Positions 37,546 through 47,002 are shown, counted from the stretch's first letter. The stretch is DNA of 50,227 nucleotides from Saprospiraceae bacterium (GCA_025056735.1 JANWVR010000114.1:1-50227); one strand, 5' to 3'. Numbers and translations are program-made. Notes: generated by a model not told the origin, from the sequence alone.

Positions 37546-38568
37546 TTAATCCTTTTTCAATCCCAGCCCCGCCTTCTCCGAAATCTCCAGCATGCGGTGG
37601 ATGCTGCGCACGCCCTGCTCGATGACCCAATCGGGCAAGATGATTTCGGGCTGCTCGTATTGCATGCACAGGTAGAGCTTTTCCATGGTGTTGCGCTTCA
37701 TGTGCGGGCACTCGTTGCAGGCGCAGTTGTTTTCGGGCGGAGCAGGGATGAACGTTTTGTGCGGGCTGGCTTTTTGCATCTGGTGGATGATGCCCGGCTC
37801 GGTGGCAACGATGTATTCCGTAGCAGAGTCGTTGATGGTGAATTTCAGCAAACCGGTGGTGCTTCCGATAAAATCGGCCATTTCCAAGATGTGCGGCTCG
37901 CATTCGGGGTGGGCGATGAATTTGGCATTAGGGTGGCGCGCTTTGAGTTTGACAATGCGCTCGTGGCTGAAAATTTCGTGCACCATGCACGAGCCGTTCC
38001 AAAGCACCATGTCGCGCCCGGTTTTTTTGATGAGGTAGGCGCCAAGGTTTTTGTCGGGAGCAAAGATGATGGGCTGGTCTTTGGGAATGCTCTCGATGAT
38101 GGCCACAGCATTCGTGCTGGTACAGCAGATGTCGGTGAGCGTTTTTAGCTCAGCCGAGCAGTTGATGTACGAAACGACGATGTGGTCGGGATATTTTTCC
38201 TTGAACAGCCGAAACAAATGCGGCGGGCAGGAGTCGGCCAGCGAACAGCCGGCTTTCAGGTCGGGTAGGAGGACTTTTTTGGTGGGCGAGAGCATTTTGG
38301 CCGTTTCGGCCATGAAATGCACGCCAGCAAAGACGATGATGTCGGCGTTGGTCTGGGCGGCTTTTTGCGATAGGCCCAGCGAGTCGCCGATAAAGTCGGC
38401 CACATCCTGGATTTCGGAGTCCTGGTAATAGTGGGCCAGGATGATGGCGTTTTTTTCGCGTTTGAGGCGCTGTATTTCGGCCACAAGGTCGAGCTCAGGG
38501 TCCACCTCAAGGTCTAAGAAGCCGGTGCGTTCGAGGCGTTGGAGGGCGCGGGCGAGGTCGGCGGTCAT
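37546..38568 (-). CDS. nadA: Quinolinate synthase
   Basis: This 340-residue [4Fe-4S] enzyme condenses iminoaspartate with DHAP to quinolinate in NAD synthesis. Three-fold related domains are present. Visible motifs are [27 protein letters not shown] near the start, the cluster Cys in [21 protein letters not shown] and in [23 protein letters not shown], and the C-terminal [20 protein letters not shown]. That last motif carries the CxCxxC seen in the long-form NadA group. Length is normal. NadB and NadC are not in the window. It is divergent from the DUF4286 gene; a near-consensus CATCTTTG lies upstream of its ATG. Confidence 0.96.
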   Translation of the reverse strand: MTADLARALQRLERTGFLDLEVDPELDLVAEIQRLKREKNAIILAHYYQDSEIQDVADFIGDSLGLSQKAAQTNADIIVFAGVHFMAETAKMLSPTKKVLLPDLKAGCSLADSCPPHLFRLFKEKYPDHIVVSYINCSAELKTLTDICCTSTNAVAIIESIPKDQPIIFAPDKNLGAYLIKKTGRDMVLWNGSCMVHEIFSHERIVKLKARHPNAKFIAHPECEPHILEMADFIGSTTGLLKFTINDSATEYIVATEPGIIHQMQKASPHKTFIPAPPENNCACNECPHMKRNTMEKLYLCMQYEQPEIILPDWVIEQGVRSIHRMLEISEKAGLGLKKD

Positions 38569-38650
38569 AGTGTATCGAAGCGTTTAAATAGGTGATGCTC
38601 AGGATGGAGACAAAGATGTGTCATAAAAACGACTGGGGCGCCCGCGAAGT

Positions 38651-38683
38651 TTGCCGGTGGTCAGCCAGACAGGCTTACTTTTG
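38651..38683 (+). promoter_or_regulatory. Promoter of the DUF4286 gene
   Basis: TTG (38651-38653), 22 bases, then TACTTTTG (38676-38683), both elements within the Bacteroidota consensus. The leader to the ATG at 38708 would be about 18 nt. Confidence 0.6.
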
Positions 38684-38707
38684 CTCAAAACCCACGGGCA
38701 CAGATAT

Positions 38708-39016
38708 ATGCTGCTTTACAACGTAACCGTAACGGTGGACCTCGAGGTGCACGACGATTGGCTGCAATGGATGCGTCAAACGCATATTCCTGACGTGTTG
38801 GCTACGGGCTTTTTTCGCGGCTATCGCATGAGCCGTTTGCTTAATCACGAACACCCGGAAGCGGCCATTTACACCATTCAATACGAGGTGGAAAGCCCGG
38901 AACAGCTGCAGCGCTACTGGGCCGAGTGCGCGCCTCGCCTACAGCAGGAGCACCGCGAGCGTTATGGAGACAAGTGCTTGGCCTTCCGCACCGTGATGGA
39001 AGTGGTGTCCGAATAA
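38708..39016 (+). CDS. DUF4286 family protein
   Basis: This 102-residue protein fits DUF4286: LLYNVTVTVDLEVHDDWLQWMRQTHIPDVLATGFFRGYRMSRLL, then YTIQYEVESPEQLQRYW and QEHRERYGDKCLAFRTVMEV. It is a small dimeric alpha+beta-barrel-like fold without signal or TM, so cytoplasmic. The biochemical role is unknown. The ATG at 38708 follows the promoter at the right distance; the open frame extends upstream across the promoter. The gene converges on the AhpD-like gene with only 10 bp between stops. Confidence 0.88.
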   Translation: MLLYNVTVTVDLEVHDDWLQWMRQTHIPDVLATGFFRGYRMSRLLNHEHPEAAIYTIQYEVESPEQLQRYWAECAPRLQQEHRERYGDKCLAFRTVMEVVSE

Positions 39017-39026
39017 AGAACGGCGT

Positions 39027-39386
39027 TTAGCCCTGTTCCTGCTGGCAAAGGGCATCCCAGTATTCGACAGCCCGGCGTGTGTGTGGGATGCAGATGGAGC
39101 CGCCCACCAAATTGGCAATGGCGAAGACTTCAAAGACCTCATCCGTGCTAACGCCGAGAGCGTAGCATTGACCTAAGTGATAGCGAATGCAGTCGTCGCA
39201 GCGGAGCACCATAGAGGCTACTAAGCCGAGCAGTTCTTTGGTTTTGGCGTCCAAAGCGCCCTCCTGGTAGGCCTGGTGGTCAAGGCTCCAGAAGCGCTTG
39301 ATGACCTTGTTGTCGTGGCTAAGGATGCGCTCGTTCATGCGGGCGCGGTAGTCGTTGAATTCCTGGACAATGCTCATAGAGCGCAA
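39027..39386 (-). CDS. Carboxymuconolactone decarboxylase / AhpD-like protein
   Basis: This is a 119-residue all-helical protein of the CMD family. LDAKTKELLGLVASMVLRCDDCIRYHLGQCYALGVSTDEVFEV contains the CxxCxxYH motif (Cys-Asp-Asp-Cys ... Tyr-His), where the two Cys are the redox pair of AhpD-type peroxidase partners. It lies 23 bp after mntH on the same strand and is probably the third gene of the dtxR-mntH unit. A link between Mn supply and peroxide defence is plausible. The substrate is unknown. Confidence 0.88.
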   Translation of the reverse strand: MRSMSIVQEFNDYRARMNERILSHDNKVIKRFWSLDHQAYQEGALDAKTKELLGLVASMVLRCDDCIRYHLGQCYALGVSTDEVFEVFAIANLVGGSICIPHTRRAVEYWDALCQQEQG

Positions 39387-39409
39387 TTTTCGTTGTTGTC
39401 AGCGGGTAT

Positions 39410-41299
39410 TTAATGGACGATGAGTACCGGCACACGCACGGCATGGCGCACGGCGTCAATAGTGGCGCCAAAGATGAGGTCTTTGAGCGTTCGATGCCCG
39501 TGAGCGCCCATGACGAGCAAGGTTATAGGCTGGTTGTGCACCAACCTGGGCAATTCCTGGCGGGCCTTGCCGAAACCGATGCGCACATCGCACTGGTAGC
39601 CCATCTGGCGCAGGTGTTGGGCGTATTGATCCAAGATTTTCTGATCTTCATAGGTTTCTAAGTCACGGATCTGGTCGCCCATGACCCAGGCGCCAGCGGT
39701 TTCGACGACGTGCAGCAACAGATAGTGGGCGTGTTTACCGCCAATTTGCAGCGCATGATGAAGGGCTTTGACGTCAGCGTCTGTGAAGTCGAGCGCTACG
39801 GCGATGTGTGGATAAGAGGCCGTTCCGGCTTCTCCAATCTCAGAAAAAGCGCCGTGCGGAAGCGTTGAGCGAAGGCGACGCTGAGCAGGATGTACGATCG
39901 GCTTCAAGACGATATAGACCAGCATACCGGCCGCAAAGAGCAACAATGGAATGACGCCCCAGCGAATCCAGCCGGCGTGTTCGGGCGCGCGGGCAAGCCA
40001 GCCACTGACCTCTTCGACGACCAACCAGATATTCAGTGCGATAACGATAGCAGCGCTCGTCCAGCCCGCGGCTTTCGTCCAAGGGCCGATGGCAAAATGG
40101 CCCATGCGCTGGCGGCTACTGACGTAGTGCAATAGCGGCACAATGGCAAAGCCCAGCTGCATGCTCAGGATCACCTGGCTGAGCACCAGCAAATTGCCTG
40201 TAACCGCCTCGCCCAGCACCGATACGGCAATAATGGCCGGCACGACAGCCAGCAGGCGCGTCAGGATGCGGCGCAGCCAGGGCGCGATCCGCAGGTGCAG
40301 ATAGCCTTCCATCACAATCTGGCCGGCTAATGTGCCCGTAACGGTGCTGCTTTGGCCCGCAGCGATGAGGGCGATGGCAAACAATACTGGCGCATAATCT
40401 TCACCCAGCAACGGCGCCAGGAGCTGGTGCGCATCCTGAATTTCAGACACGCCTGAATAGCCGTTTTTATGAAATACGGCAGCTGCAAGAATGAGGATAG
40501 CCGCATTGACAAACAGCGCCAGATTGAGCGCAATGGCTGAGTCCACGATGTTGTACCGAATGGCCCGGCGCACGCTTTGCGGCTCGCTGCTGTCAATCTT
40601 GCGCGTTTGCACCAGGGCCGAGTGCAGGTACAGGTTGTGGGGCATGACCGTGGCGCCAATGATGCCGATGGCGATAAACAACGCCTCGCTGTTCGGAATA
40701 GACGGTATCAAACCAGCCGCCATTTCGCTGGCTACGGGCTTAGCCAACACCATTTCTATAGCAAACGCTCCACCGATGACACTAATGAGGGCCAGAATGA
40801 AGGCCTCCAGCTTGCGAATGCCTAATTGCATCAAAAACAGCAACAAAAACGCATCGAGCACGCTAATGGCCACGCCCCACACCAACGGCAAGTCAAAGAG
40901 CAGTTGCAAACCAATCGCCATGCCCAGCACTTCCGCCAGATCAGTGGCGGCAATAGCAATCTCCGCCAAAAAGTAATTGAACAGATTGACTGCGCGCGGG
41001 TACAACTCGCGCGACGCTTGCGCCAGATCGCGCCCGGCCACCACGCCCAGACGCGCGCTCAGGCTTTGCATAAGCAAGGCAATGAGGTTCGACATTACCA
41101 GCACCCATAGCAGCGCATAACCAAAGCGACTGCCGCCCGCCAGGTCGGTAGCCCAGTTACCAGGGTCCATGTAGCCCACGCTCACCAAATAGGCCGGACC
41201 AATAAAAGCCAGCAGGCGGCGAAAGGGACCACCTTTTACATTGGTCTCTACAGTGCTATGTACTTCCGAAAGCGAACGATTCGCAGGCAGTCGGTTCAT
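39410..41299 (-). CDS. mntH: Nramp-family Mn2+/Fe2+ transporter fused to a UspA domain
   Basis: This is a 629-residue fusion. Residues ~25-460 form an Nramp transporter with about 11 TM helices. TM1 has YMDPGNWATDLAGG (the metal-binding DPGN) and TM6 GATVMPHNLYLHSALVQTR (MPHN), the two motifs that hold the metal. Residues ~490-629 are a universal-stress-protein domain: PHIAVALDFTDADVKALHHAL, LLLHVVE, and the ATP-binding GAHGHRTLKDLIFGATIDAVRHA with VPVLIVH at the end. It imports Mn2+ (or Fe2+) with protons; the Usp part would sit in the cytoplasm and may sense ATP. Such fusions are known in Bacteroidota. It lies 27 bp after dtxR. Confidence 0.94.
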   Translation of the reverse strand: MNRLPANRSLSEVHSTVETNVKGGPFRRLLAFIGPAYLVSVGYMDPGNWATDLAGGSRFGYALLWVLVMSNLIALLMQSLSARLGVVAGRDLAQASRELYPRAVNLFNYFLAEIAIAATDLAEVLGMAIGLQLLFDLPLVWGVAISVLDAFLLLFLMQLGIRKLEAFILALISVIGGAFAIEMVLAKPVASEMAAGLIPSIPNSEALFIAIGIIGATVMPHNLYLHSALVQTRKIDSSEPQSVRRAIRYNIVDSAIALNLALFVNAAILILAAAVFHKNGYSGVSEIQDAHQLLAPLLGEDYAPVLFAIALIAAGQSSTVTGTLAGQIVMEGYLHLRIAPWLRRILTRLLAVVPAIIAVSVLGEAVTGNLLVLSQVILSMQLGFAIVPLLHYVSSRQRMGHFAIGPWTKAAGWTSAAIVIALNIWLVVEEVSGWLARAPEHAGWIRWGVIPLLLFAAGMLVYIVLKPIVHPAQRRLRSTLPHGAFSEIGEAGTASYPHIAVALDFTDADVKALHHALQIGGKHAHYLLLHVVETAGAWVMGDQIRDLETYEDQKILDQYAQHLRQMGYQCDVRIGFGKARQELPRLVHNQPITLLVMGAHGHRTLKDLIFGATIDAVRHAVRVPVLIVH

Positions 41300-41326
41300 G
41301 TTTTTTTGCTTTTAAGAAACCTATCC

Positions 41327-41989
41327 CTACAACAGTTCCACAAACAGGCTGCGTGCCGCCTTGTCGCTCAGTGTCAGGTCGCGGCCTTGCTCTACTAAGC
41401 GCACACACAGAGAATGGTCGTATTCCACACGCTCCAAGACGGCAATATGCACGCCTAAGCCAATGCCCAGGCGGTCTAAATACTGCAAAAAAGCAGTACT
41501 GTGGTCATCCACCCCCACCACGACGGCCTGCCCGCCTACTTCTACGTTGCTGAGCGGCTGCCGTTGCCGCTCGGGCCATCTGCCTTGCGCATCGGGTATA
41601 GGGTCGCCATGGGGGTCAAAGCGAGGATGACCCAAAAAGGCATCTAACCGTTCGATGAGCTCCGGGTGTTGCACGTGCTCCAACTGCTCGGCCATGTCGT
41701 GGACTTCGTCCCATAGAAAACCCAATTTCTCTGTCAAAAACACCTCCCAAAGCCGATGCCGGCGCACTAAGGCCGTCGCTATGCGAACGCCCTCTTCGGT
41801 CAGCTGAACGCCGTAGTACTTTTCATAGGTGGCCAGCTGCTTTTCTGCCAGCCGGCGAAGCATATCCGTTACCGAAGGCGCTGTGGTCTGCATCTCAGCC
41901 GCCAGCGCTCCTGTCGTTACCGGGCTGTCTCCTTTTCTCGACAGTTTTAAAATAGCTTTTAAGTAATTCTCTTCCGACGAGGTGTACAT
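41327..41989 (-). CDS. DtxR/MntR-family metal-dependent repressor
   Basis: This is a 220-residue regulator. The N-terminal winged helix (ENYLKAILKLSRKGDSPVTTGALAAEMQTTAPSVTDMLRRLAEKQL) includes the recognition helix. The dimerisation/metal domain has RHRLWEVFLTEKLGF, VHDMAEQLEHVQHPELIERLD and HPRFDPHGDPIP, giving the His/Glu ligands; Asp rather than Cys stands before PHG. A C-terminal FeoA/SH3-like domain (about 145-220) ends the protein. With Mn2+ or Fe2+ bound it should repress its own operon. Its gene precedes mntH-uspA and the AhpD-like gene with gaps of 27 and 23 bp. An inverted repeat sits over its promoter. Confidence 0.9.
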   Translation of the reverse strand: MYTSSEENYLKAILKLSRKGDSPVTTGALAAEMQTTAPSVTDMLRRLAEKQLATYEKYYGVQLTEEGVRIATALVRRHRLWEVFLTEKLGFLWDEVHDMAEQLEHVQHPELIERLDAFLGHPRFDPHGDPIPDAQGRWPERQRQPLSNVEVGGQAVVVGVDDHSTAFLQYLDRLGIGLGVHIAVLERVEYDHSLCVRLVEQGRDLTLSDKAARSLFVELL

Positions 41990-42021
41990 GGCTCAACAGC
42001 GCCTATCGAAGATTTTTAGAG

Positions 42022-42054
42022 CAAAGGTGTTTATTTTTTAGAAACAACTAAAAA
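42022..42054 (-). promoter_or_regulatory. Promoter of the dtxR-mntH operon with overlapping 7-6-7 inverted repeat
   Basis: CACCTTTG on the minus strand (42029-42022) is one base off TAnnTTTG. Five bases upstream is TTTTTAG-AAACAA-CTAAAAA (42035-42054), a perfect 7-6-7 inverted repeat that covers the -33 area. Position, AT-rich arms and TAG/CTA core resemble operators of DtxR/MntR proteins, so autoregulation is likely. An extra half site TTTTTAG lies at 42013-42019. Confidence 0.65.
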
Positions 42055-42251
42055 TAGATTTTGGTTTATGAAAATTAAAAAAGCCTCCTCAGGATGTCCA
42101 AGATCTCTCTGGCACGCCAACGCCTGCCGGCTACCCAATTGAGAGCCTCCTCACTTGCTGTCCTGTCCGCTGCAAGTGCTTTGTCCTGCTAATAGCGCCT
42201 GCAGACCTTAGGAGGAAACCTGAATACTTCGGGCTGCATCTTTTACAAATT

Positions 42252-42264
42252 ATTGATAATCAAT
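42252..42264 (+). promoter_or_regulatory. 6-1-6 inverted repeat upstream of icmF
   Basis: ATTGAT-A-ATCAAT is a perfect 6-1-6 palindrome located 11 bp before the TTG of the icmF promoter. The geometry is that of a dimeric repressor or activator site (the Fur family uses 6-1-6), but the sequence is not a standard Fur box and the regulator is unknown. Confidence 0.4.
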
Positions 42265-42276
42265 GATAAAACAACT

Positions 42277-42310
42277 TTGATGACGACTGTTAGCGAAGTG
42301 CTTACCTTTG
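42277..42310 (+). promoter_or_regulatory. Promoter of icmF
   Basis: TTG (42277-42279), 23 bases, TACCTTTG (42303-42310), a good Bacteroidota promoter. The start site would be near 42317, leaving a 24-nt leader to the ATG at 42341 and ruling out the upstream TTG at 42308 as start codon. The 42055-42251 stretch upstream holds no recognisable gene or cobalamin riboswitch. Confidence 0.6.
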
Positions 42311-42340
42311 CAGGCGCTCAGCCGTGTTGACCTCTTCGTT

Positions 42341-45300
42341 ATGAAAAATCCAGTCATTTATCAGCCAAAGAATAAGATACGCCTCGTAACGGCAGCCAGC
42401 CTGTTTGATGGGCATGATGCCGCTATCAACATCATGCGGCGCATCATGCAGAGCAGTGGAGCTGAAATCATCCATTTGGGCCACAACCGCTCTGTACAGG
42501 AGATCGTGGACTGCGCCATTCAGGAAGACGTGCAAGGCATCGCCGTCACCAGCTACCAGGGGGGCCACATGGAATTTTTCAAGTACATGTACGACCTGCT
42601 GCGCGAACGCGGCGCTGGCCACATCAAAATCTTTGGCGGCGGCGGCGGCACCATTTTGCCCTCCGAAATCGAGGAGTTGCACGCCTACGGCATCACGCGC
42701 ATTTACCACCCCGACGACGGACGCGCTATGGGCCTGCAAGGCATGATCAACGACGTGCTACAAAAGTGCGACTTTCCGGTAGGCGATACCCTCAATGGGG
42801 AGCTCCAGCGCCTAAACGAACGCGACCCCGGGGCCATCGCGCGCCTGATCTCTATTGCAGAGAACAACCCATCGCTTTTTGAGCAGGCCGTACGCCCAGC
42901 GTTGAAGATAGACAGCCCGCCACCTGTACTTGGCATTACGGGCACGGGCGGCGCCGGCAAGTCGTCGTTAGTGGACGAATTGGTGCGGCGCTTTCTGCTC
43001 GATTTCCCCGATAAAACCATTGGCATCATCTCGGTAGACCCCTCCAAGCGCAAGACCGGCGGAGCGCTCTTAGGCGACCGCATACGCATGAATGCCATCA
43101 ATACCCCGCGCGTTTACATGCGCTCGTTGGCCACGCGCCAATCCAACTTGGCCCTCTCGCGCTACGTGCACGACGCCGTGGACGTGCTAAAAGCAGCTAA
43201 GTACGATTTGATTCTCTTAGAAACCAGCGGCATCGGCCAAAGCGACACTGAAATCGTGGACCACAGCGACCTGTCGCTCTACGTGATGACCCCTGAATTT
43301 GGCGCCGCCACCCAGCTGGAAAAAATTGACATGCTGGATTTCGCCGACCTTATCGCCATCAATAAGTTCGACAAGCGCGGCGCCTTAGACGCCCTGCGCG
43401 ATGTGCGTAAACAGGTGCAGCGCAACCGTGGCGCCTGGAACAAACCTGTGGACGCCATGCCCGTCATCGGCTGCATCGCCAGCCAATTCAACGACCCGGG
43501 CGTCAACCAACTTTATCGCCGCCTCATTGACTTGCTCAACGAAAAATGCAACGCAGGCTTCGAGTCGCACTTCGAGGCCCCCGAGGAGATGTCTGAAAAG
43601 GTGTACATCATCCCGCCCAGCCGCACGCGTTACCTGTCAGAAATCGCCGAGACGGCCCGCAAGTACGACCGCGATGTAGAGCATCAGGTTGCCATCGCCC
43701 GCCAGCTTTGGGGCCTCAAATGCAGCATTGAACTATTAGAAAACAAAGCTAACGATGAGGCCTCGAAAACGGCCTTAGAAACCCTCCGAAAACAGTATGA
43801 GTCCTTAGAAGCACAGTTAGACTGGCGCTGCAAGCGCATTTTGGAAAAGCACGAAATACAAAAAGAGCAGTATGCCGCCGACCACTACACTTATCAGGTG
43901 CGAGATAAGAACATACAGGTTAAGACGTACCACAAAAGCCTCTCGGGCACGCGCATTCCGCGCGTGGCATTCCCGCGCTTCCGAGACTGGGGCGAGATCC
44001 TACGCTGGCGTTTGCGCGAGAACGTACCGGGCGAGTTCCCCTACACCGCTGGCGTGTTCCCCTTCAAGCGCGAAGGCGAGGACCCTACGCGCATGTTCGC
44101 CGGCGAAGGCGGCCCGGAGCGCACTAATAAGCGCTTCCATTACGTCTCTCTTGGCCTGCCAGCCGCGCGTCTGAGCACGGCGTTCGACTCGGTTACGCTT
44201 TATGGCGAAGACCCCGACTATCGGCCCGATATCTACGGCAAAGTAGGCAACTCAGGCGTTTCGGTATGCTGCCTCGACGACGCCAAGAAACTGTATTCCG
44301 GTTTCGACTTGTGCGACCCTAAAACGTCGGTCTCCATGACCATCAACGGCCCAGCAGCTACCATTGCGGCCTTTTTCATGAACGCCGCCATTGACCAACA
44401 GTGTGAAAAGTACATCCGCGAACATGGGCTGGAACATTTAGTGGAAGCCAAACTTAAAGAAAAATACGACGACCGCGGCCTGCCCCGCCCTCGCTACAAC
44501 GCTCCACAACTGCCCGAAGGCCACAACGGCTTAGGCCTCCTGCTGCTCGGCGTCACAGGCGACGAAGTGTTGCCGCCCGACGTTTATCAAAAAATTAAAG
44601 CCTACGCCCTCTCCACCGTGCGGGGCACCGTACAGGCCGACATCCTCAAAGAAGACCAGGCGCAAAACACGTGCATCTTCAGCACCGAATTCAGCCTGCG
44701 CGTTATGGGCGACGTCCAGGAGTATTTCATCCAGAACAAGGTGCGCAACTTCTATTCGGTCTCCATCTCGGGCTATCACATCGCTGAAGCAGGCGCCAAC
44801 CCCATCACCCAATTAGCCCTAACGCTGGCCAACGGCTTCACCTTCGTGGAGTACTACGTCTCGCGCGGCATGAACGTCAACGATTTCGCGCCCAACCTGT
44901 CGTTCTTCTTTTCCAACGGCCTCGACCCTGAGTACGCCGTCATCGGCCGCGTGGCCCGCCGCATCTGGGCAAAAGCCATGCGCTTCAAGTATGACGCTAA
45001 CCCCCGCAGCCAGATGCTCAAATACCACGTTCAAACCTCAGGCCGAAGCCTGCACGCCCAGGAGGTCGCTTTTAACGACATCCGCACAACCCTGCAAGCC
45101 CTCTACGCCATCTACGACAACTGTAACTCCCTGCACACTAACGCCTACGATGAAGCCATCACCACGCCTACCGAAGAGTCGGTGCGCCGTGCCATGGCCA
45201 TTCAGCTCATCATCAACCACGAACTGGGATTGGCCAAAAACGAAAACCCACTGCAAGGCTCATTCATCATCGAAGAACTTACGGACTTAGTAGAAGAAGC

Positions 45301-45721
45301 CGTCCTGGCCGAATTCGACCGCCTCACCGAGCGCGGCGGCGTGCTGGGCGCCATGGAAACGATGTACCAGCGCAACAAAATCCAGGAAGAAAGTCTCTAC
45401 TACGAAACCCTCAAACACACCGGCGAACTGCCTATTATTGGCGTTAACACCTTCCTGAGCAAAGAAGGCTCGCCTACCGTCATACCCGGCGAGGTCATCC
45501 GCGCCACAACAGAGGAGAAAGAGGCGCAAATAGAGACTTTGCGCCGCCTCCATCAGGCCAACGCCGACCGGGCGCCCGCCGCTTTGCAACGCCTACAGCA
45601 AGCCGCTGTGCGCAACCAAAACCTGTTTGCTGAACTCATGGAAGCCGTTAAAACCTGCTCGCTGGGGCAAATCACCCACGCGCTCTTCCAAGTAGGAGGA
45701 CAGTATCGGAGGAATATGTAA
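42341..45721 (+). CDS. icmF: Fused isobutyryl-CoA mutase (IcmF), B12-dependent
   Basis: This 1126-residue protein interconverts isobutyryl-CoA and n-butyryl-CoA (and related acyl-CoAs) with adenosylcobalamin. Order of domains: a B12-binding Rossmann fold ([13 protein letters not shown], whose His is the lower cobalt ligand; [11 protein letters not shown]); a MeaI/MeaB-type GTPase chaperone (Walker [47 protein letters not shown]); then the mutase barrel. The barrel has [19 protein letters not shown], where Phe replaces the Tyr region of methylmalonyl-CoA mutase and indicates isobutyryl-CoA-type specificity. [23 protein letters not shown] holds the catalytic His. Size and order are exactly those of IcmF. 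The start is the ATG at 42341. It serves valine or short-chain acyl-CoA metabolism. Confidence 0.96.
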   Translation: MKNPVIYQPKNKIRLVTAASLFDGHDAAINIMRRIMQSSGAEIIHLGHNRSVQEIVDCAIQEDVQGIAVTSYQGGHMEFFKYMYDLLRERGAGHIKIFGGGGGTILPSEIEELHAYGITRIYHPDDGRAMGLQGMINDVLQKCDFPVGDTLNGELQRLNERDPGAIARLISIAENNPSLFEQAVRPALKIDSPPPVLGITGTGGAGKSSLVDELVRRFLLDFPDKTIGIISVDPSKRKTGGALLGDRIRMNAINTPRVYMRSLATRQSNLALSRYVHDAVDVLKAAKYDLILLETSGIGQSDTEIVDHSDLSLYVMTPEFGAATQLEKIDMLDFADLIAINKFDKRGALDALRDVRKQVQRNRGAWNKPVDAMPVIGCIASQFNDPGVNQLYRRLIDLLNEKCNAGFESHFEAPEEMSEKVYIIPPSRTRYLSEIAETARKYDRDVEHQVAIARQLWGLKCSIELLENKANDEASKTALETLRKQYESLEAQLDWRCKRILEKHEIQKEQYAADHYTYQVRDKNIQVKTYHKSLSGTRIPRVAFPRFRDWGEILRWRLRENVPGEFPYTAGVFPFKREGEDPTRMFAGEGGPERTNKRFHYVSLGLPAARLSTAFDSVTLYGEDPDYRPDIYGKVGNSGVSVCCLDDAKKLYSGFDLCDPKTSVSMTINGPAATIAAFFMNAAIDQQCEKYIREHGLEHLVEAKLKEKYDDRGLPRPRYNAPQLPEGHNGLGLLLLGVTGDEVLPPDVYQKIKAYALSTVRGTVQADILKEDQAQNTCIFSTEFSLRVMGDVQEYFIQNKVRNFYSVSISGYHIAEAGANPITQLALTLANGFTFVEYYVSRGMNVNDFAPNLSFFFSNGLDPEYAVIGRVARRIWAKAMRFKYDANPRSQMLKYHVQTSGRSLHAQEVAFNDIRTTLQALYAIYDNCNSLHTNAYDEAITTPTEESVRRAMAIQLIINHELGLAKNENPLQGSFIIEELTDLVEEAVLAEFDRLTERGGVLGAMETMYQRNKIQEESLYYETLKHTGELPIIGVNTFLSKEGSPTVIPGEVIRATTEEKEAQIETLRRLHQANADRAPAALQRLQQAAVRNQNLFAELMEAVKTCSLGQITHALFQVGGQYRRNM

Positions 45722-46254
45722 TAGACTTCAGGCAACTGTAATACTCGCCTAAGGGTTATCGTGTCTATCAAAGGTCGTGTTGGGCTTATTGACCGACATC
45801 ATGCAAACGAGGTAGAATGCTGTTCGCTGAAGATTGCATCGTTCTGTCTCGTTAAGCACATCGAGCATCCTGTAACTACCCGCTTCATCAGATGAAATGG
45901 GCAGAGCTCCCTTGATGCCACATCTTACATCCTGATAAACATCACATCACACATAAAACTGATGCCAAAGTGGAAAGTCTCTTATGAGGATAAAACGATC
46001 TGATAAAAAAGATTTTGCCAAGTAGGTTAGACGCCGAAATAAATACTAATCTGTATCCCAGTTTTTTGAGAAAAGACTTATAGAATTTTATCCCAGAAAT
46101 AGCATAAAGTTCTTGGGCTCTAAGTTGGAAAAATTATTTTGAAGAAGATCGGAAATCTCAAAACCAAAATGAAGACTCTTATTGAAGTTTACTATTCTGC
46201 AATACTTCGTAAAGAAATTGGCCTATCCGGTTTGAAAATGTTGAGATAAAAAAA
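45722..46254 (+). other. AT-rich intergenic stretch after icmF, no supported gene
   Basis: From about 45950 on the base composition drops to clearly AT-rich, continuing to about 47000. A 26-codon frame at 46169-46249 (MKTLIEVYYSAILRK...) has no further support. No terminator with a T-run was seen behind icmF. The composition and the neighbouring dead IS suggest inserted DNA that has decayed. Confidence 0.5.
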
Positions 46255-46649
46255 GGGCAAAAGTTTAGGTTTGTGGTGTAAAACATCAACCTAACAACTT
46301 CTGCCCATGAACGTCGAAACGCTCATAAGCGCAATACTACGGCAAATGCCGAACGTGAACAAATGGCAACGGGATTTTTTTCTCCACCACCTGGGCTTAT
46401 TCCTGTCCCTTCGGGGCCGGTACAGCCGGGATAAAATGAACTGGCCTCTATTACTTCTCCACCGACAAAAGCTTAAGGGAGCCGTTCTCGATGGCTGACG
46501 TTAAAACGCACCAGTTCAATGAACTAATGATCAACCGATTTTTTGACGTGTTCACCCAGTTCCCGAACCTCACAAAAAATCATCCTGAAATCCGAAAGCT
46601 GTACAATCTTGGAAAAATCGCAGCCAAATTCTCTGCGAACCATTGTTAA
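46255..46649 (+). mobile_element. Internally deleted IS4-type element (transposase remnants)
   Basis: A frame at 46307-46498 begins MNVETLISAILRQMPNVNKWQRDFFLHHLGLFLSLRGRY, the N-terminus of IS4-type transposases common in Bacteroidota, and is cut off soon after. A second frame (46491-46649) carries the normal C-terminus, with FSMADVK (open upstream), FNELMINRFFDVF, NHPEIRKLYNLGKIAA. Some 300 residues with the DDE catalytic core are missing. In front, GGGCAAAAGTTTAGGTTTG (46255-46273) and CAACCTAACAACTTCTGCCC (46287-46306) form an imperfect hairpin ending at the start codon, as often found at IS left ends. It is a dead, MITE-like derivative; the right end is not defined. Confidence 0.75.
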
Positions 46650-46834
46650 TAAGTGAAAACAATTATTTGATTCCCACACCCTGTGCATTGCCAATACCAT
46701 TTAGTTGAAGAAAAAAAACCTCCTGGATCTCGACAAAAAATATGTTTTGTTTCTTTCTTACAAGAACTGGCACAAGGCAAAACTTCAATTTGTCCTACTT
46801 TGTCATCCATCTCATCTCTCTTTGATTTCGCCAT
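46646..46834 (-). CDS. Small zinc-ribbon-like protein
   Basis: This 62-residue ORF has four Cys in a pattern suited to a zinc ribbon: an N-terminal pair from LPCASSCKKETKHIFC and a C-terminal CxxC in YWQCTGCGNQIIVF. It ends in an aromatic, hydrophobic strand. The first 18 residues are charged (AKSKRDEMDDKVGQ). A-rich sequence (AATCAAA) precedes its ATG at 46832-46834, as usual for Bacteroidota starts. It lies between the dead IS4 element (3'-ends overlap by 4 bp) and the tyrosine recombinase, in AT-rich DNA. No family was recognised. It may be a real accessory gene or an ORF by chance; the spaced Cys pairs favour the former. Confidence 0.45.
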   Translation of the reverse strand: MAKSKRDEMDDKVGQIEVLPCASSCKKETKHIFCRDPGGFFSSTKWYWQCTGCGNQIIVFTY

Positions 46835-47002
46835 TTTGATTGAGTTTGTAAGAGTTATTGCCTAATTTTGGTTCGTCTCCCTTATTGGCTGAGTCAAGAA
46901 AATCAGCCCTTTATTTTAAGAGTTTTACGAAGATAATCTGTCTATAGAGAATGATAGGCCTAACCTGCGTAAAGCATTCTAATTCGCATGTATTTCCGCA
47001 AC

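Noticed and set aside
42055-42251. Cobalamin riboswitch upstream of icmF
   Set aside because: No B12-box-like sequence or conserved core was seen, and the predicted leader is too short.
46169-46249. 26-codon frame MKTLIEVYYSAILRK...
   Set aside because: Too short, no motif, and in decayed AT-rich DNA.
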